28,352 nt of DNA from a virus: IMG/VR virus record IMGVR_UViG_3300030090_005709, positions 1-28,352 of that record; one strand, written 5' to 3'. Position 1 is the first letter of the stretch. Every line of letters begins with the position of its first letter. A model generated the notes under the pieces. That model saw only the letters and a program-made list of their open reading frames with translations, did no database searches and was not told the DNA's origin. A program made the translations under genes and the position numbers. Shown one piece after another: positions 1 through 8,158 of the stretch.

Positions 1-2
1 CA

Positions 3-992
3 AATAATAGAGAAAAATTTAGATATGCAGTAATTCACAGTGAGTCCACTCAGGGAAACTTTCTTAGAAACGGTCAGATGAGGAGCTTTCCAGAACGTTC
101 TCATGAGCATTTATTTTATGCAGACATCCCAACTCATACGAGAGGTAATTTCGACCATAGGTCTGAGTCTGACAGAGAGGGTGATGCTATTGAAAATGAA
201 ACTCCAATTACAGGAGATGAGGTTTCTTTAAATAAGGCCACACGCTTTACTGGTAGGCTTAAAAGATTCTATAGACGAAAAGTCCCACCAACAAAGGCTG
301 CAATGGAACAAATATATGGTGGAAGATTGCCATCATCAGTCACCCATGGTGTAACTGGCGTATCGGAAGGTTTTGATAATCCAGAAATACTTTCAGCGTA
401 TATGGGGCACAGACATCAAGGAAATGGTGGATGGATGCACATTGGTGATCAACTAGATGATTCAGGCGCAGTAGACGTTGGAATCAAACAGCAAGAATTT
501 GTACGTGAACATTTATTTGGCCATTACAAAAATAATTGGTTTCATGAGTTCCAAGGGCCTACTTTTTTGGGTTGGCCCCAGTCTTATTGGATGATGAAAG
601 GATATTGGACATACCATGATGGTGAGCTCCAAAAGATTCGTCGATTGGATGAAACAGGACCAAGACAAAGCATCAGAATCTATCGACCACCCAGTCGTGA
701 TATGGACATCGAGATTCGATATCTCAGCCGACCAAAACGACTTGTAGCAAACGGTGATACGCCCGAGTGGCCTCCACAGTATCATCACCTTCTGGTTTAC
801 ATGGCGTTGGCAGACATCTGCTTACAGCACGGCATGAATAATCAAGCCACACTTTACCAAAGAAAGTCGGAAGATCTTTTGGACCGTATGAAGCAAAAAT
901 ACTTGTCTCGCACCAATCGAAAGTATGTTCGACAAGGCTTCAGCAGATCAATCATGTCCGGTGAGCGTTTTGGCATTCCAAGCAAGGTTTAA
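3..992 (+). CDS. Neck / head-tail adaptor-like protein (5' end outside window)
   Basis: The frame is open from the first complete codon in the window, so the gene starts upstream. The first in-frame ATG, at 78, lacks a convincing ribosome binding site and is probably internal. About 329 residues are visible. The N-terminal part is polar with no recognised motif; the middle is rich in aromatics (FLGWPQSYWMMKGYWTYHDG). The C-terminal part, around nt 765-900, reads PPQYHHLLVYMALADICLQHG followed by a basic amphipathic helix. This helix pattern, after a short Pro-rich turn, is common at the C-terminus of podovirus head-to-tail adaptor or neck proteins. Its place directly before a nozzle-like gene supports that role. 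The family assignment is inference from pattern and position. A stop-to-ATG gap of 2 nt to the next gene suggests co-translation. Confidence 0.6.
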   Translation, partial: NNREKFRYAVIHSESTQGNFLRNGQMRSFPERSHEHLFYADIPTHTRGNFDHRSESDREGDAIENETPITGDEVSLNKATRFTGRLKRFYRRKVPPTKAAMEQIYGGRLPSSVTHGVTGVSEGFDNPEILSAYMGHRHQGNGGWMHIGDQLDDSGAVDVGIKQQEFVREHLFGHYKNNWFHEFQGPTFLGWPQSYWMMKGYWTYHDGELQKIRRLDETGPRQSIRIYRPPSRDMDIEIRYLSRPKRLVANGDTPEWPPQYHHLLVYMALADICLQHGMNNQATLYQRKSEDLLDRMKQKYLSRTNRKYVRQGFSRSIMSGERFGIPSKV

Positions 993-994
993 AA

Positions 995-3900
995 ATGGAT
1001 ACTACCCGCTTTCAAGTTTTCGGTTTGAGAGGTATCGATCAGCGTTGGTTTACTGATGGTACAGACGCTCTCAATATTGAGGACATGTTTTTCACAGCAA
1101 ATGATTCGTGGAGAACATCGGGTGGTTTTGTCCAACTGTACAAGTACCCATATGTGAAATCTACTCCTGAGTTCGACGGGTTAACCATTCTGACTGGCGA
1201 CTGGGAAATCGGAGTGGTGGAGTCTATTGATCCAAGTGATCCTTCGGCTTCCGACTTTTTCGATTACGGATTTGGTGACGGCATATCAGACATACTAGAG
1301 GGTTCTGGTGGTTCTGGTGGTTATGATGGTCCTGATTTTGTTGAAGTTAGCGCATCCACAGTGCCACCAACTGAGCGTGGAGACACCGATGGCGATGGTC
1401 AACTTGACTACATAGACGGCGATGATGATGCTGATGGAATTCTGGATATAAGTGACATTGGTTTCAGTAGGTTTGGAGGGACTTCGAGGACAGCATCAGA
1501 CTGGGAAACCAGAAGAAGCGTTGATACAGGGTTTACACCAGCTAGATTTGCAAACAGTGACAGCTTGATACGGCAGTTTGCTTTGGCATTAGATGTTACC
1601 GGTACGGTAGGTACTAGCTATGATGGATCAACTGTCACAGGGTCTGTCGGAAGAATTTTTACTGGTCCAGAGGGTGGAACCGATTGGAGTGAATCACCAG
1701 ACAACCCTGTATGGAGACAGCTAGTTCGTTTTTATGGATGGGACTATGTCGGTGGTACGACTGGTGGTTTTATCACAACAAGTGGATATTATGGTGCTGA
1801 GACAGAAGCCGACAGACTTAGATTTGTTACTGCCATCGATAAAGCTAGAGCAACCTTCAATTTGTACAAAACGGCTGGAGCTTCGTATCTTAGTGACGAA
1901 TATGGTGACAACTGGGAAATAGAAATCGGATCCAATGTAAGGTTTGACGGTGATGATGGAACATACGCAATCTCACCATATACGGCTGGTAGCGTTGAAT
2001 GGTACACAGACGATGACGGAATTCCTCGACCAGTCGGATTTTATGATGCTGACGAATCAGACCGTACTGACCTGCTACCTTATGGTCTCGATGCTATCGG
2101 CGCTAGCGGTCCGATCGTATCGGGTATTGGTAGCAAAGCATTAGAAGGGTATTTTAATGCTAGTCAATTGAAAGAAGGATTTACATATGAAAGTGATCCA
2201 TTCTTTTCCTACATGTTTCCCGACAGTTCTTCATCCACAGACACCAGTGGTGGTGGTTCGGACTCTTCTACGGACCCAAGTGGCGCAACGTATGATTACG
2301 ATTTGGAAGATGGAGAAACCGGTGATCTTACTGACTTTGTAGATCTCGATTCAGTCAATCCCTATAGCGATACGGAAGGCTCAGATAGAGTAGATTCAAC
2401 TTTAAAAGACCCGTCTGCTTACGTGAACTTATCTTTTGAAGAAATCAACTCTCTTCATTGGTTTTGTCAGCACAATGGAGCAAGACAGTTTTTGGTGTAT
2501 GAGACAAAAAACTCTGCCTATAGGAATTCATCTGGAGTTTTTGAACCAACTGGTGAGTGTACCCTCAAAGTTTTTGATGGATCAAAAGCAAAAGCCGATG
2601 CAGAATCTGTTTTGGATTTGGTTCCAGAGAAAGTTCTTTACGAGTTCAAAGATCCGTATGGCATTGGTTGGGGCTCAGCAAAGAAAAGAAAAATCAGACA
2701 TCGCACGGCATCTCAACTTTCAGTACGGTCTCAGTCCCAGTGTTACGGTGGCCGACTTTACATGGCCAATGGTTTTGACGAGGCAATCGTATTTGATGGA
2801 ACATCCGTTGAAAAAGCCGGTTTTGTAGATTTGCCACCAGCTCCATCAGTCAAATCTAGTGGTGCTATGAACTCTATGACCATCCCTGTGGCGGTCGGTG
2901 ATGCATCGTCTGACTTCAGTCTGAAGTCCGATGACGATCACAAGTTTCCAATTAGTAAAGGATTTTATGGGAAGCACTTTCCCGTACAGTATTTTGGTCT
3001 TGGATCATCCAGTAATGCAGAAATTGGTGTTGGAAGGTATAGAATCAGGGACGAAGGCGATGATGCTAAAATAAACACCGATGCCGAATTTACTGAAAGA
3101 ATCCAAATGAAGATTCATTACTACGGAGACCCACAACATGACACTCGGAAATGCGGATTTCAGTACAAAATCACTTATGTAAATGAGCGTGGTCAAGAGT
3201 CTGCACCTTCAATGTCTAGTTCATTGGCGATCATTGAAAACGGAAGCAACAGCGAGAAAAACCGTGCAGCCCATGGTAAGGGGCTGGTTGGCTTAGATAT
3301 TCCGCTTGGACCAAAAGAATGTGTTGCTAGAAGAATATACAGAACCAGAAACTTGTACAGTTCAGCTGGTAATCTTTACTCTGTTGGCGATCAGCAGTCG
3401 TTTTACTTTTTGGATGAAATCCAAGACAACATGACGACGACATATATTGACGCCAAACCAGACACTTCTCTTGGTGAGCTTTTGGAAACAAGAGACTTAG
3501 GCAACTTTCCACCAGGAAGTAAGTTTTTGGCAGTGTTCAAAAATACAATGTTTGTTGCTGGCTCATCACTGAATGAAATCAAATATTCTGCACCACTTTT
3601 TCCAGAGGTTTTTCCCGAGGACAACATCATCAATGTTGGTGATGATGACGGTGGTCAGATCATGGGCATGAGGGCTACCAAAAACGCTTTGATTGTTTTC
3701 AAGCAAAGAGGAATTTACTTGGTAAAAGGAACACCAAGTTCTGGATTTCAATCATTTACTTTGAATAAAGATGTCGGCTGTATAGCTCCAAATTCTATTG
3801 CAGAGGTGCCTGGTCTTGGGCTGATGTTCTTGAGTGAGAGCTCTATATATTTGTTGGAGGGCGCTCTCGAAAATACCGGCACTCCAACCGCAGTGGTTGA

Positions 3901-4726
3901 GGTTGGTCGGGAAATACCAGAAATCCTTGAAACGATAAATAAATCTGCAGCAATTCGTTCGTCTGCAACGGTGTATCAAAAAGACAAAGAGTACTGGCTT
4001 TCTGTTCCGACTATCGGCTCAAGTAAAAACAACCTTTGCTTGATATATCATTATGAAATTGGCTCTTGGAGTATTCGTAGACATTTTCCTGCCGACTGTA
4101 TGATTACAACACAGGATCACCGTGGATACTTAATTATGGGCAGTAATGACGTTCAAAACGAAAGTAGAGCCGGATTGCTTGTATATACAAGAGGATCAAA
4201 CAAAAAAGGTTCTATCACGTTGTCAAGAACGGTTACTTCTTTCGATGCTAATGGGAATCCTTTGAGCTTTACTACCACATCAGAAGATTCAATACTCACT
4301 GAATCTTTATATGAAACAATTAACGTCGATTATCAAAGTGTATTTACAAACTTTAGGCCAGCCCATGTGTTTGCATACAATGTTGGATACGGAGACCTTA
4401 GCTTGTCTGTGAACACTAGAGTCAATCGGTCTATTGATCTTTCAAGACAACGCTTCCAAGATGCACCACAGCAGGATCCAAACGAACATTATCCTGTGTA
4501 TGGTTCTGCATTTTATGACAAAGATTCTTGGACAGCGTATAGACCAATTGTGACAAGATTTGATGTATCGACAACACATAAGGGTCCAGTCAGAGAACTT
4601 TCGGTTCAATTTAGATCCCAACCTGGCGAAAAATTTGAGATCATTGGCTACGATCTAGAAGCCAAGGTTGGTGAGCACAGAAACATCAAACCTCTTACGA
4701 CGGCGTTAAGGTCTTCACGGAGGTAA
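995..4726 (+). CDS. Large tail nozzle-like structural protein with inserted Ca2+-binding loops
   Basis: This 1243-residue protein starts 2 nt after the previous stop. Its second half (about residues 840-1000) carries repeated beta-blades such as NALIVFKQRGIYLVKG and GLGLMFLSESSIYLLEG. These resemble the propeller-like repeats of podovirus tail nozzle or tube proteins (P22 gp10 / T7 gp12 type), which close the tail and interact with fibres. Residues 130-154 form two back-to-back Ca2+-binding loops of the D-x-D-x-D-G-x-L-x-x-x-D type (D130/D132/D134/D141 and D143/D145/D147/D154), similar to thrombospondin type 3 repeats. A Ser/Thr/Gly/Asp-rich linker lies near residues 408-445. The protein is long for a nozzle, and the first 480 residues look like an inserted or appended domain. 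Nozzle identity is inferred from the blades and gene order; the Ca2+ loops are read directly. Confidence 0.65.
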   Translation: MDTTRFQVFGLRGIDQRWFTDGTDALNIEDMFFTANDSWRTSGGFVQLYKYPYVKSTPEFDGLTILTGDWEIGVVESIDPSDPSASDFFDYGFGDGISDILEGSGGSGGYDGPDFVEVSASTVPPTERGDTDGDGQLDYIDGDDDADGILDISDIGFSRFGGTSRTASDWETRRSVDTGFTPARFANSDSLIRQFALALDVTGTVGTSYDGSTVTGSVGRIFTGPEGGTDWSESPDNPVWRQLVRFYGWDYVGGTTGGFITTSGYYGAETEADRLRFVTAIDKARATFNLYKTAGASYLSDEYGDNWEIEIGSNVRFDGDDGTYAISPYTAGSVEWYTDDDGIPRPVGFYDADESDRTDLLPYGLDAIGASGPIVSGIGSKALEGYFNASQLKEGFTYESDPFFSYMFPDSSSSTDTSGGGSDSSTDPSGATYDYDLEDGETGDLTDFVDLDSVNPYSDTEGSDRVDSTLKDPSAYVNLSFEEINSLHWFCQHNGARQFLVYETKNSAYRNSSGVFEPTGECTLKVFDGSKAKADAESVLDLVPEKVLYEFKDPYGIGWGSAKKRKIRHRTASQLSVRSQSQCYGGRLYMANGFDEAIVFDGTSVEKAGFVDLPPAPSVKSSGAMNSMTIPVAVGDASSDFSLKSDDDHKFPISKGFYGKHFPVQYFGLGSSSNAEIGVGRYRIRDEGDDAKINTDAEFTERIQMKIHYYGDPQHDTRKCGFQYKITYVNERGQESAPSMSSSLAIIENGSNSEKNRAAHGKGLVGLDIPLGPKECVARRIYRTRNLYSSAGNLYSVGDQQSFYFLDEIQDNMTTTYIDAKPDTSLGELLETRDLGNFPPGSKFLAVFKNTMFVAGSSLNEIKYSAPLFPEVFPEDNIINVGDDDGGQIMGMRATKNALIVFKQRGIYLVKGTPSSGFQSFTLNKDVGCIAPNSIAEVPGLGLMFLSESSIYLLEGALENTGTPTAVVEVGREIPEILETINKSAAIRSSATVYQKDKEYWLSVPTIGSSKNNLCLIYHYEIGSWSIRRHFPADCMITTQDHRGYLIMGSNDVQNESRAGLLVYTRGSNKKGSITLSRTVTSFDANGNPLSFTTTSEDSILTESLYETINVDYQSVFTNFRPAHVFAYNVGYGDLSLSVNTRVNRSIDLSRQRFQDAPQQDPNEHYPVYGSAFYDKDSWTAYRPIVTRFDVSTTHKGPVRELSVQFRSQPGEKFEIIGYDLEAKVGEHRNIKPLTTALRSSRR
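1382..1456 (+). other. Tandem Ca2+-binding loop coding segment in the nozzle-like protein
   Basis: Codons 130-154 encode two consecutive loops, DTDGDGQLDYID and DDDADGILDISD, separated by one Gly. Each has Asp at positions 1, 3, 5 and 12, Gly at 6 and Leu at 8. The layout resembles thrombospondin type 3 repeats common in extracellular proteins. Confidence 0.65.
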
Positions 4727-4727
4727 A

Positions 4728-5585
4728 ATGGCTTGGAAGTTTAAACAGGAAATGGTCCAAAATGGACAGGTCATCGAGCCGTCTGAGTTTCGAAATAACG
4801 TCAATGAATTGATTGGAGAATTCAACGGGATGTTGGATTCCGACAACATTGGATTTTCTGCTGTAGACACACCAATGATACAGAGAGGTGCATTTACAGA
4901 AGTGTACTCATCAAACGTTGACCCGAGAGCTGCGTATCATTTTAACTATACTGAAGGCGCAGGCTGGGTAAACTCGGCAATTATGAGAAGAGATGGAAAT
5001 GCAGTCAGTGGTGCGGAAGAAGATTTCTATGAGTACTGTGTTTCTTTGCAGCAGTATGGTCTTGCTGATGACACGAAGCTCGCGTCATCTGATATTAGTG
5101 ACTATGTAAAAATAAATCTTCCATCATGTTCATTTCATGGAACATCAGATGGTCTTGTAAAAGCAGAGTTTTCTGGTTTTATTCAATGGCTACCGATCAA
5201 TTATGGCCATGATTATGACAATGATGATTACCTTGTTGCGCACGGAACTTGGAGAGATGACTACCCATATAAAGCAGATCTACAAAAAAGATTGAGACTG
5301 GCTCATGCTGATATTTTATGTAGTCAGTGGCGCATCGTAATCAATGGTCAGGCTGTTGCTGAGAGCGGATTTCTTGGATCAGAACATAGCAGTCATCCGA
5401 TATATTTGGTTGGTGCAATACCAGTGGTGAAAAGTTCTGAAATCAACGTTCAAATACAAGGTAGGTTCGTTTGGTTTTCTCCTTTGACTCACGAAATAAA
5501 GCCAGCGAGTAGTCACGGGGCGCCAATTAGAAGAGATTGCACTTTGTGTTGTCCTGTTTTGGTTTCAACATATAGGAAAAGATAA
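4728..5585 (+). CDS. Putative tail structural protein, first of three similar genes
   Basis: This 285-residue protein starts at an ATG preceded by ACGGAGG, which lies inside the end of the nozzle-like gene. The N-terminus (about residues 10-45) is a short helical stretch containing NNVNELIGEFNGMLDSDNIG, a style seen at the start of phage fibre and collar proteins. The rest is beta-rich, with strands FSGFIQWLPIN, QWRIVINGQAVAESG and NVQIQGRFVWFSP, and ends in a basic strand with two adjacent Cys and VLVSTYRKR. No enzyme motif is visible. Its layout resembles the next two genes. Position after the nozzle suggests a tail knob, collar or fibre-attachment role, by inference only. Its stop overlaps the next start as TAATG. 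Confidence 0.55.
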   Translation: MAWKFKQEMVQNGQVIEPSEFRNNVNELIGEFNGMLDSDNIGFSAVDTPMIQRGAFTEVYSSNVDPRAAYHFNYTEGAGWVNSAIMRRDGNAVSGAEEDFYEYCVSLQQYGLADDTKLASSDISDYVKINLPSCSFHGTSDGLVKAEFSGFIQWLPINYGHDYDNDDYLVAHGTWRDDYPYKADLQKRLRLAHADILCSQWRIVINGQAVAESGFLGSEHSSHPIYLVGAIPVVKSSEINVQIQGRFVWFSPLTHEIKPASSHGAPIRRDCTLCCPVLVSTYRKR

Positions 5586-6565
5586 TGCCCAAAGTAAATC
5601 CATTCGGACCAGATGATTTTTTGGAAGGTAAAATTGTTAGAAAAAAGAGTTTTACCGATTTCAAAAGGAGAATCGAAGCTGTTGAATCGATTGTAGACCA
5701 AGACAACATTAGACAAGAAGGGCTGGATCGTAGAAATTTTAGTTCTTCAGCTTGGCACGAACCTTTTAATCTTACTGATCACAGACTGTATGTTGATGAA
5801 ACACCTGCTGAATTGCCGAATACTGATGGAGAATGGGATAAGGTTCCAAGAGACAGCACAATAACCGGACCATTTTCCGATGGTGATTCTACTCCAGAAA
5901 CTTATGCAATGATTGGTATTCCATGGACTCCAGAAGTTGATAGCCATTTAATTGTTAGAGCATCAGGAGTCATAAGCACAAGGCAGAAATTTTTTGTTCA
6001 TTTGGACAACTACTTTGTTGATATTGGACTCAGAATACGATCTGTCGAGGAAGATGGTCGTACTGTTTCTAGATGGGACCGTAACGTCGTAGAGGATGGT
6101 TACGTTTGGCCTTACCAAAGAATATCTCTAAACGCAGCGTATAGCAGTCTTGCTGAGCAAGGTTTTAGAAGGTCCGCTTCTGACTGGAGAGGATACAAGC
6201 TCGATAGAGCAGGCAAAATGGAAGATCCAGACCCAGCAGAAGAGGAAAGAAAAGACGAAGGACATGCAACTGAGTGGATGTACGATCGAAAGACATACAT
6301 GTACTACAATTTTCATCTGCTGTACCATCTTTCTTCTGATTACAACGCTGGACAAGCACACCGACTTCAAACAATACCGACTGGTGGCGATCTTAGGTGT
6401 GATTTAATGTATAGAACTAGTCATTCAACTAAACAATTATCAGACTCTGTTGATAGTTCTTTTCAAAGGTCTGATCACATTACTGGCAAAACAACAAAAG
6501 AAAAAAGCAGCTTTTCTCCTATTTTGAGAAGTTGTATGGTTTCATTTCAAAAAATAAAACGGTAG
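5585..6565 (+). CDS. Putative tail structural protein, second of three similar genes
   Basis: This 326-residue protein begins in a 1-nt TAATG overlap, so translation is probably coupled to the preceding gene. The N-terminal helix has the DQDNIRQEGLDRRNF pattern, common where fibre or collar proteins begin and matching the DSDNIG of its neighbour. The middle holds beta strands (HLIVRASGVISTRQKFFVHLD, FVDIGLRIRSV). A charged insert at about residues 205-232 contains PDPAEEERKDEG. The C-terminus SFSPILRSCMVSFQKIKR parallels the basic final strand of the previous protein. I do not recognise a named family. The similar plan and adjacency suggest a tail subassembly built from related sandwich domains. 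Low sequence identity leaves open that the resemblance is convergent. Confidence 0.5.
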   Translation: MPKVNPFGPDDFLEGKIVRKKSFTDFKRRIEAVESIVDQDNIRQEGLDRRNFSSSAWHEPFNLTDHRLYVDETPAELPNTDGEWDKVPRDSTITGPFSDGDSTPETYAMIGIPWTPEVDSHLIVRASGVISTRQKFFVHLDNYFVDIGLRIRSVEEDGRTVSRWDRNVVEDGYVWPYQRISLNAAYSSLAEQGFRRSASDWRGYKLDRAGKMEDPDPAEEERKDEGHATEWMYDRKTYMYYNFHLLYHLSSDYNAGQAHRLQTIPTGGDLRCDLMYRTSHSTKQLSDSVDSSFQRSDHITGKTTKEKSSFSPILRSCMVSFQKIKR

Positions 6566-6569
6566 GACA

Positions 6570-7580
6570 ATGGGATTTAGTTGGGACACAGAAGGACTTG
6601 AAGCCTCAAGTCGTTTGCAAGATCTTCATATATCTTCTGCCGAAGATGCGTTGACTCGATTTATAAACAACGGGATTAGAAGAACTGAGCTTAGAACTGA
6701 TGGTGGAACTTATGATGGATCTGAAAAAAACCTATATGAAAAACAAGGGTGGTTGAAATCAGAGCAAATTTATAAGCCTGAGTTCTACGGATCTCCATCA
6801 CCAAGGATGGATGCTGTCAGCGGACACTGTCATTTTAGAGAGACAAACAACGACTTTAGCAAGAGTGCTCTTTTTCAAGCAGACGTTTCGGGTTCTGACT
6901 ACCAAGCTATTCCTGGTCTTTGCACTCGAATCAAGTTGCATCACAAGGCTGCTGTATATGTTCATACAAGCTTTTATGCATACGAAATAGGCGGCTTGGC
7001 CGACACGTACAGTCTTTCTCATTTTGGACGTGGAATCACTGATAGGCTGCCATACGCAGGTTACCACGGTTCAACTGCTGCAGACTTTAGGTTGATGATC
7101 AATGGCAGCACAATGTCCAGCACAAAAAGAAAAGTTTTTGTTTCTACACTTGAGCCGTTTCCGGCAGCATTTGGTGATAGTAGAATCAAAGATGGTGATG
7201 ATGCAACAACATCTAATTATGGATCTATTGAAAGCCACATCAGTTTTGATGAGCCCAACTCAGCAACAGATAAAGACAACCAAATGAATGACGGGCAGTT
7301 GTTTTTCAACATGCTTTCAAGGCATCAACATTTTTTAACTTATGCAACAAAACTAGAGCCAGGTATTCACGACATTGGTATGGCCTGCAAACCAGCCAGC
7401 CAAAGCGATGTATTTACGCTGCAGTTGCGTCAATATGACAATCAATCTGACAGCGTCCAAATGATGAAATACTATGGCGTCGAAGCCGGTGAAATGCCTG
7501 AGTTCAAGCGAAAGAAGCACATTTTTGTTGTTGCCAGAAACCTCGTTGTCGATTCTTATTATTACGAAACTGATTCTTGA
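6570..7580 (+). CDS. Putative tail structural protein, third of three similar genes
   Basis: This 336-residue protein starts 4 nt after the preceding stop, with GGACA just upstream. The N-terminus (residues 15-40) has a helix DLHISSAEDALTRFINNGI. Beta strands follow: TRIKLHHKAAVYVHTSFYAYEIG, then DFRLMINGSTMSS, which lines up by eye with WRIVINGQAVAES in the gene at 4728. The C-terminus KKHIFVVARNLVVDSYYYE again ends in a basic beta strand. It is the last gene before a 63-nt gap with a candidate promoter, so it may close a transcriptional sub-block. Function is unknown; a virion tail component is inferred from context. Confidence 0.5.
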   Translation: MGFSWDTEGLEASSRLQDLHISSAEDALTRFINNGIRRTELRTDGGTYDGSEKNLYEKQGWLKSEQIYKPEFYGSPSPRMDAVSGHCHFRETNNDFSKSALFQADVSGSDYQAIPGLCTRIKLHHKAAVYVHTSFYAYEIGGLADTYSLSHFGRGITDRLPYAGYHGSTAADFRLMINGSTMSSTKRKVFVSTLEPFPAAFGDSRIKDGDDATTSNYGSIESHISFDEPNSATDKDNQMNDGQLFFNMLSRHQHFLTYATKLEPGIHDIGMACKPASQSDVFTLQLRQYDNQSDSVQMMKYYGVEAGEMPEFKRKKHIFVVARNLVVDSYYYETDS

Positions 7581-7582
7581 TA

Positions 7583-7594
7583 GACATCGATGTC
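7583..7594. promoter_or_regulatory. Perfect 12-bp palindrome in the intergenic gap
   Basis: GACATCGATGTC is an exact palindrome starting 3 nt after the stop of the preceding gene and about 25 nt upstream of the candidate -10 element. It could be an operator half-site pair or a small mRNA structure. Nothing identifies a binding protein, and a palindrome this short can occur by chance. Confidence 0.2.
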
Positions 7595-7617
7595 ATCATG
7601 TCTTTGAGTTTAGAAAA

Positions 7618-7626
7618 TGTTAGAAT
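7618..7626 (+). promoter_or_regulatory. Candidate extended -10 promoter upstream of the internal-protein genes
   Basis: TGTTAGAAT matches the sigma-70 extended -10 layout (TG, one base, TAnnnT). It lies in the 63-nt gap before the ATG at 7644. No good -35 hexamer sits at the standard distance, as is usual for extended -10 promoters. The case is helped by similar elements in the two other clear gaps (12743 and 19751/19770). Confidence 0.3.
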
Positions 7627-7643
7627 GAAATCGGAGTCCCGAT

Positions 7644-8153
7644 ATGAGCATTGAAAAGTACGAACAGGCTGGACGAAGAGCCGGTAGACTCGAAGGCGAG
7701 GCCATGGGTCGAGCTACGGGCAAGGCCAAGGGTTCTGCTGTTGGTGGTGCGGCTGGAACTGTTGGTGGCGCTGTACTTGGTCAGATTTTAATTCCTATCC
7801 CTGGCGTTGGTGCTGCTGTTGGCGCAAGCTTGGGTGGTACTGTTGGCGGTTTTCTCGGCGGTGTTTTTGGTGGCAAAAAGGGCGCGAAAAAGGGCGCGAA
7901 AAAAGGCGCGAAAAAAGGCGCTAGAGTAGCACGAAGAGAATACCGTCAAATGCATAGGGATAAACTTCGGAAGCAAGAGGCCAGTGAATTGAAGGCAAGA
8001 GCTGAGATTGAGCAGGCAAATACTGCAGCAATCCTTGCGAAGAAAATGTCCGATGACCAAATCTTGCAAGGCTCTATGGCTGAACCATTCCCTGTTTCCT
8101 CAGAATACGGTGGAAGTCAGTTTGATCAATTTGAACGTAGACGATTTGGGTGA
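7644..8153 (+). CDS. Glycine-zipper membrane-active virion protein with GAKK repeats
   Basis: This 169-residue protein starts at an ATG with CGGAG 8 nt upstream. Residues 31-77 are almost all Gly, Ala, Val, Ile and Leu with repeated small-x3-small spacing, a glycine-zipper pattern typical of membrane-inserting helices. A basic stretch, residues 77-98, follows: three perfect GAKK tetrapeptides (80-91) and then Arg-rich sequence. The C-terminal half is a charged helix. Short proteins of this type, encoded ahead of larger internal proteins, match the role of small ejection proteins (T7 gp14-like) that insert into the host envelope. A holin or toxin role is less likely given the position among structural genes. 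Membrane activity is inferred from composition. Confidence 0.6.
   Translation: MSIEKYEQAGRRAGRLEGEAMGRATGKAKGSAVGGAAGTVGGAVLGQILIPIPGVGAAVGASLGGTVGGFLGGVFGGKKGAKKGAKKGAKKGARVARREYRQMHRDKLRKQEASELKARAEIEQANTAAILAKKMSDDQILQGSMAEPFPVSSEYGGSQFDQFERRRFG
7881..7916 (+). repeat. Three tandem 12-bp repeats encoding GAKK
   Basis: The unit GGCGCGAAAAAA occurs three times in a row (7881, 7893, 7905); the first copy has G as its last base. A partial copy, GGCGCT, follows at 7917 and a related GGCAAAAAG precedes at 7872. The near identity at synonymous positions suggests recent slippage-type expansion. Copy number may vary between relatives. Confidence 0.85.
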
Positions 8154-8158
8154 ACGAT

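Noticed and set aside
78-80. ATG at 78 as the true start of the first gene
   Set aside because: No ribosome binding site precedes it and the frame is open to the window edge with protein-like sequence, so the gene most likely begins upstream.
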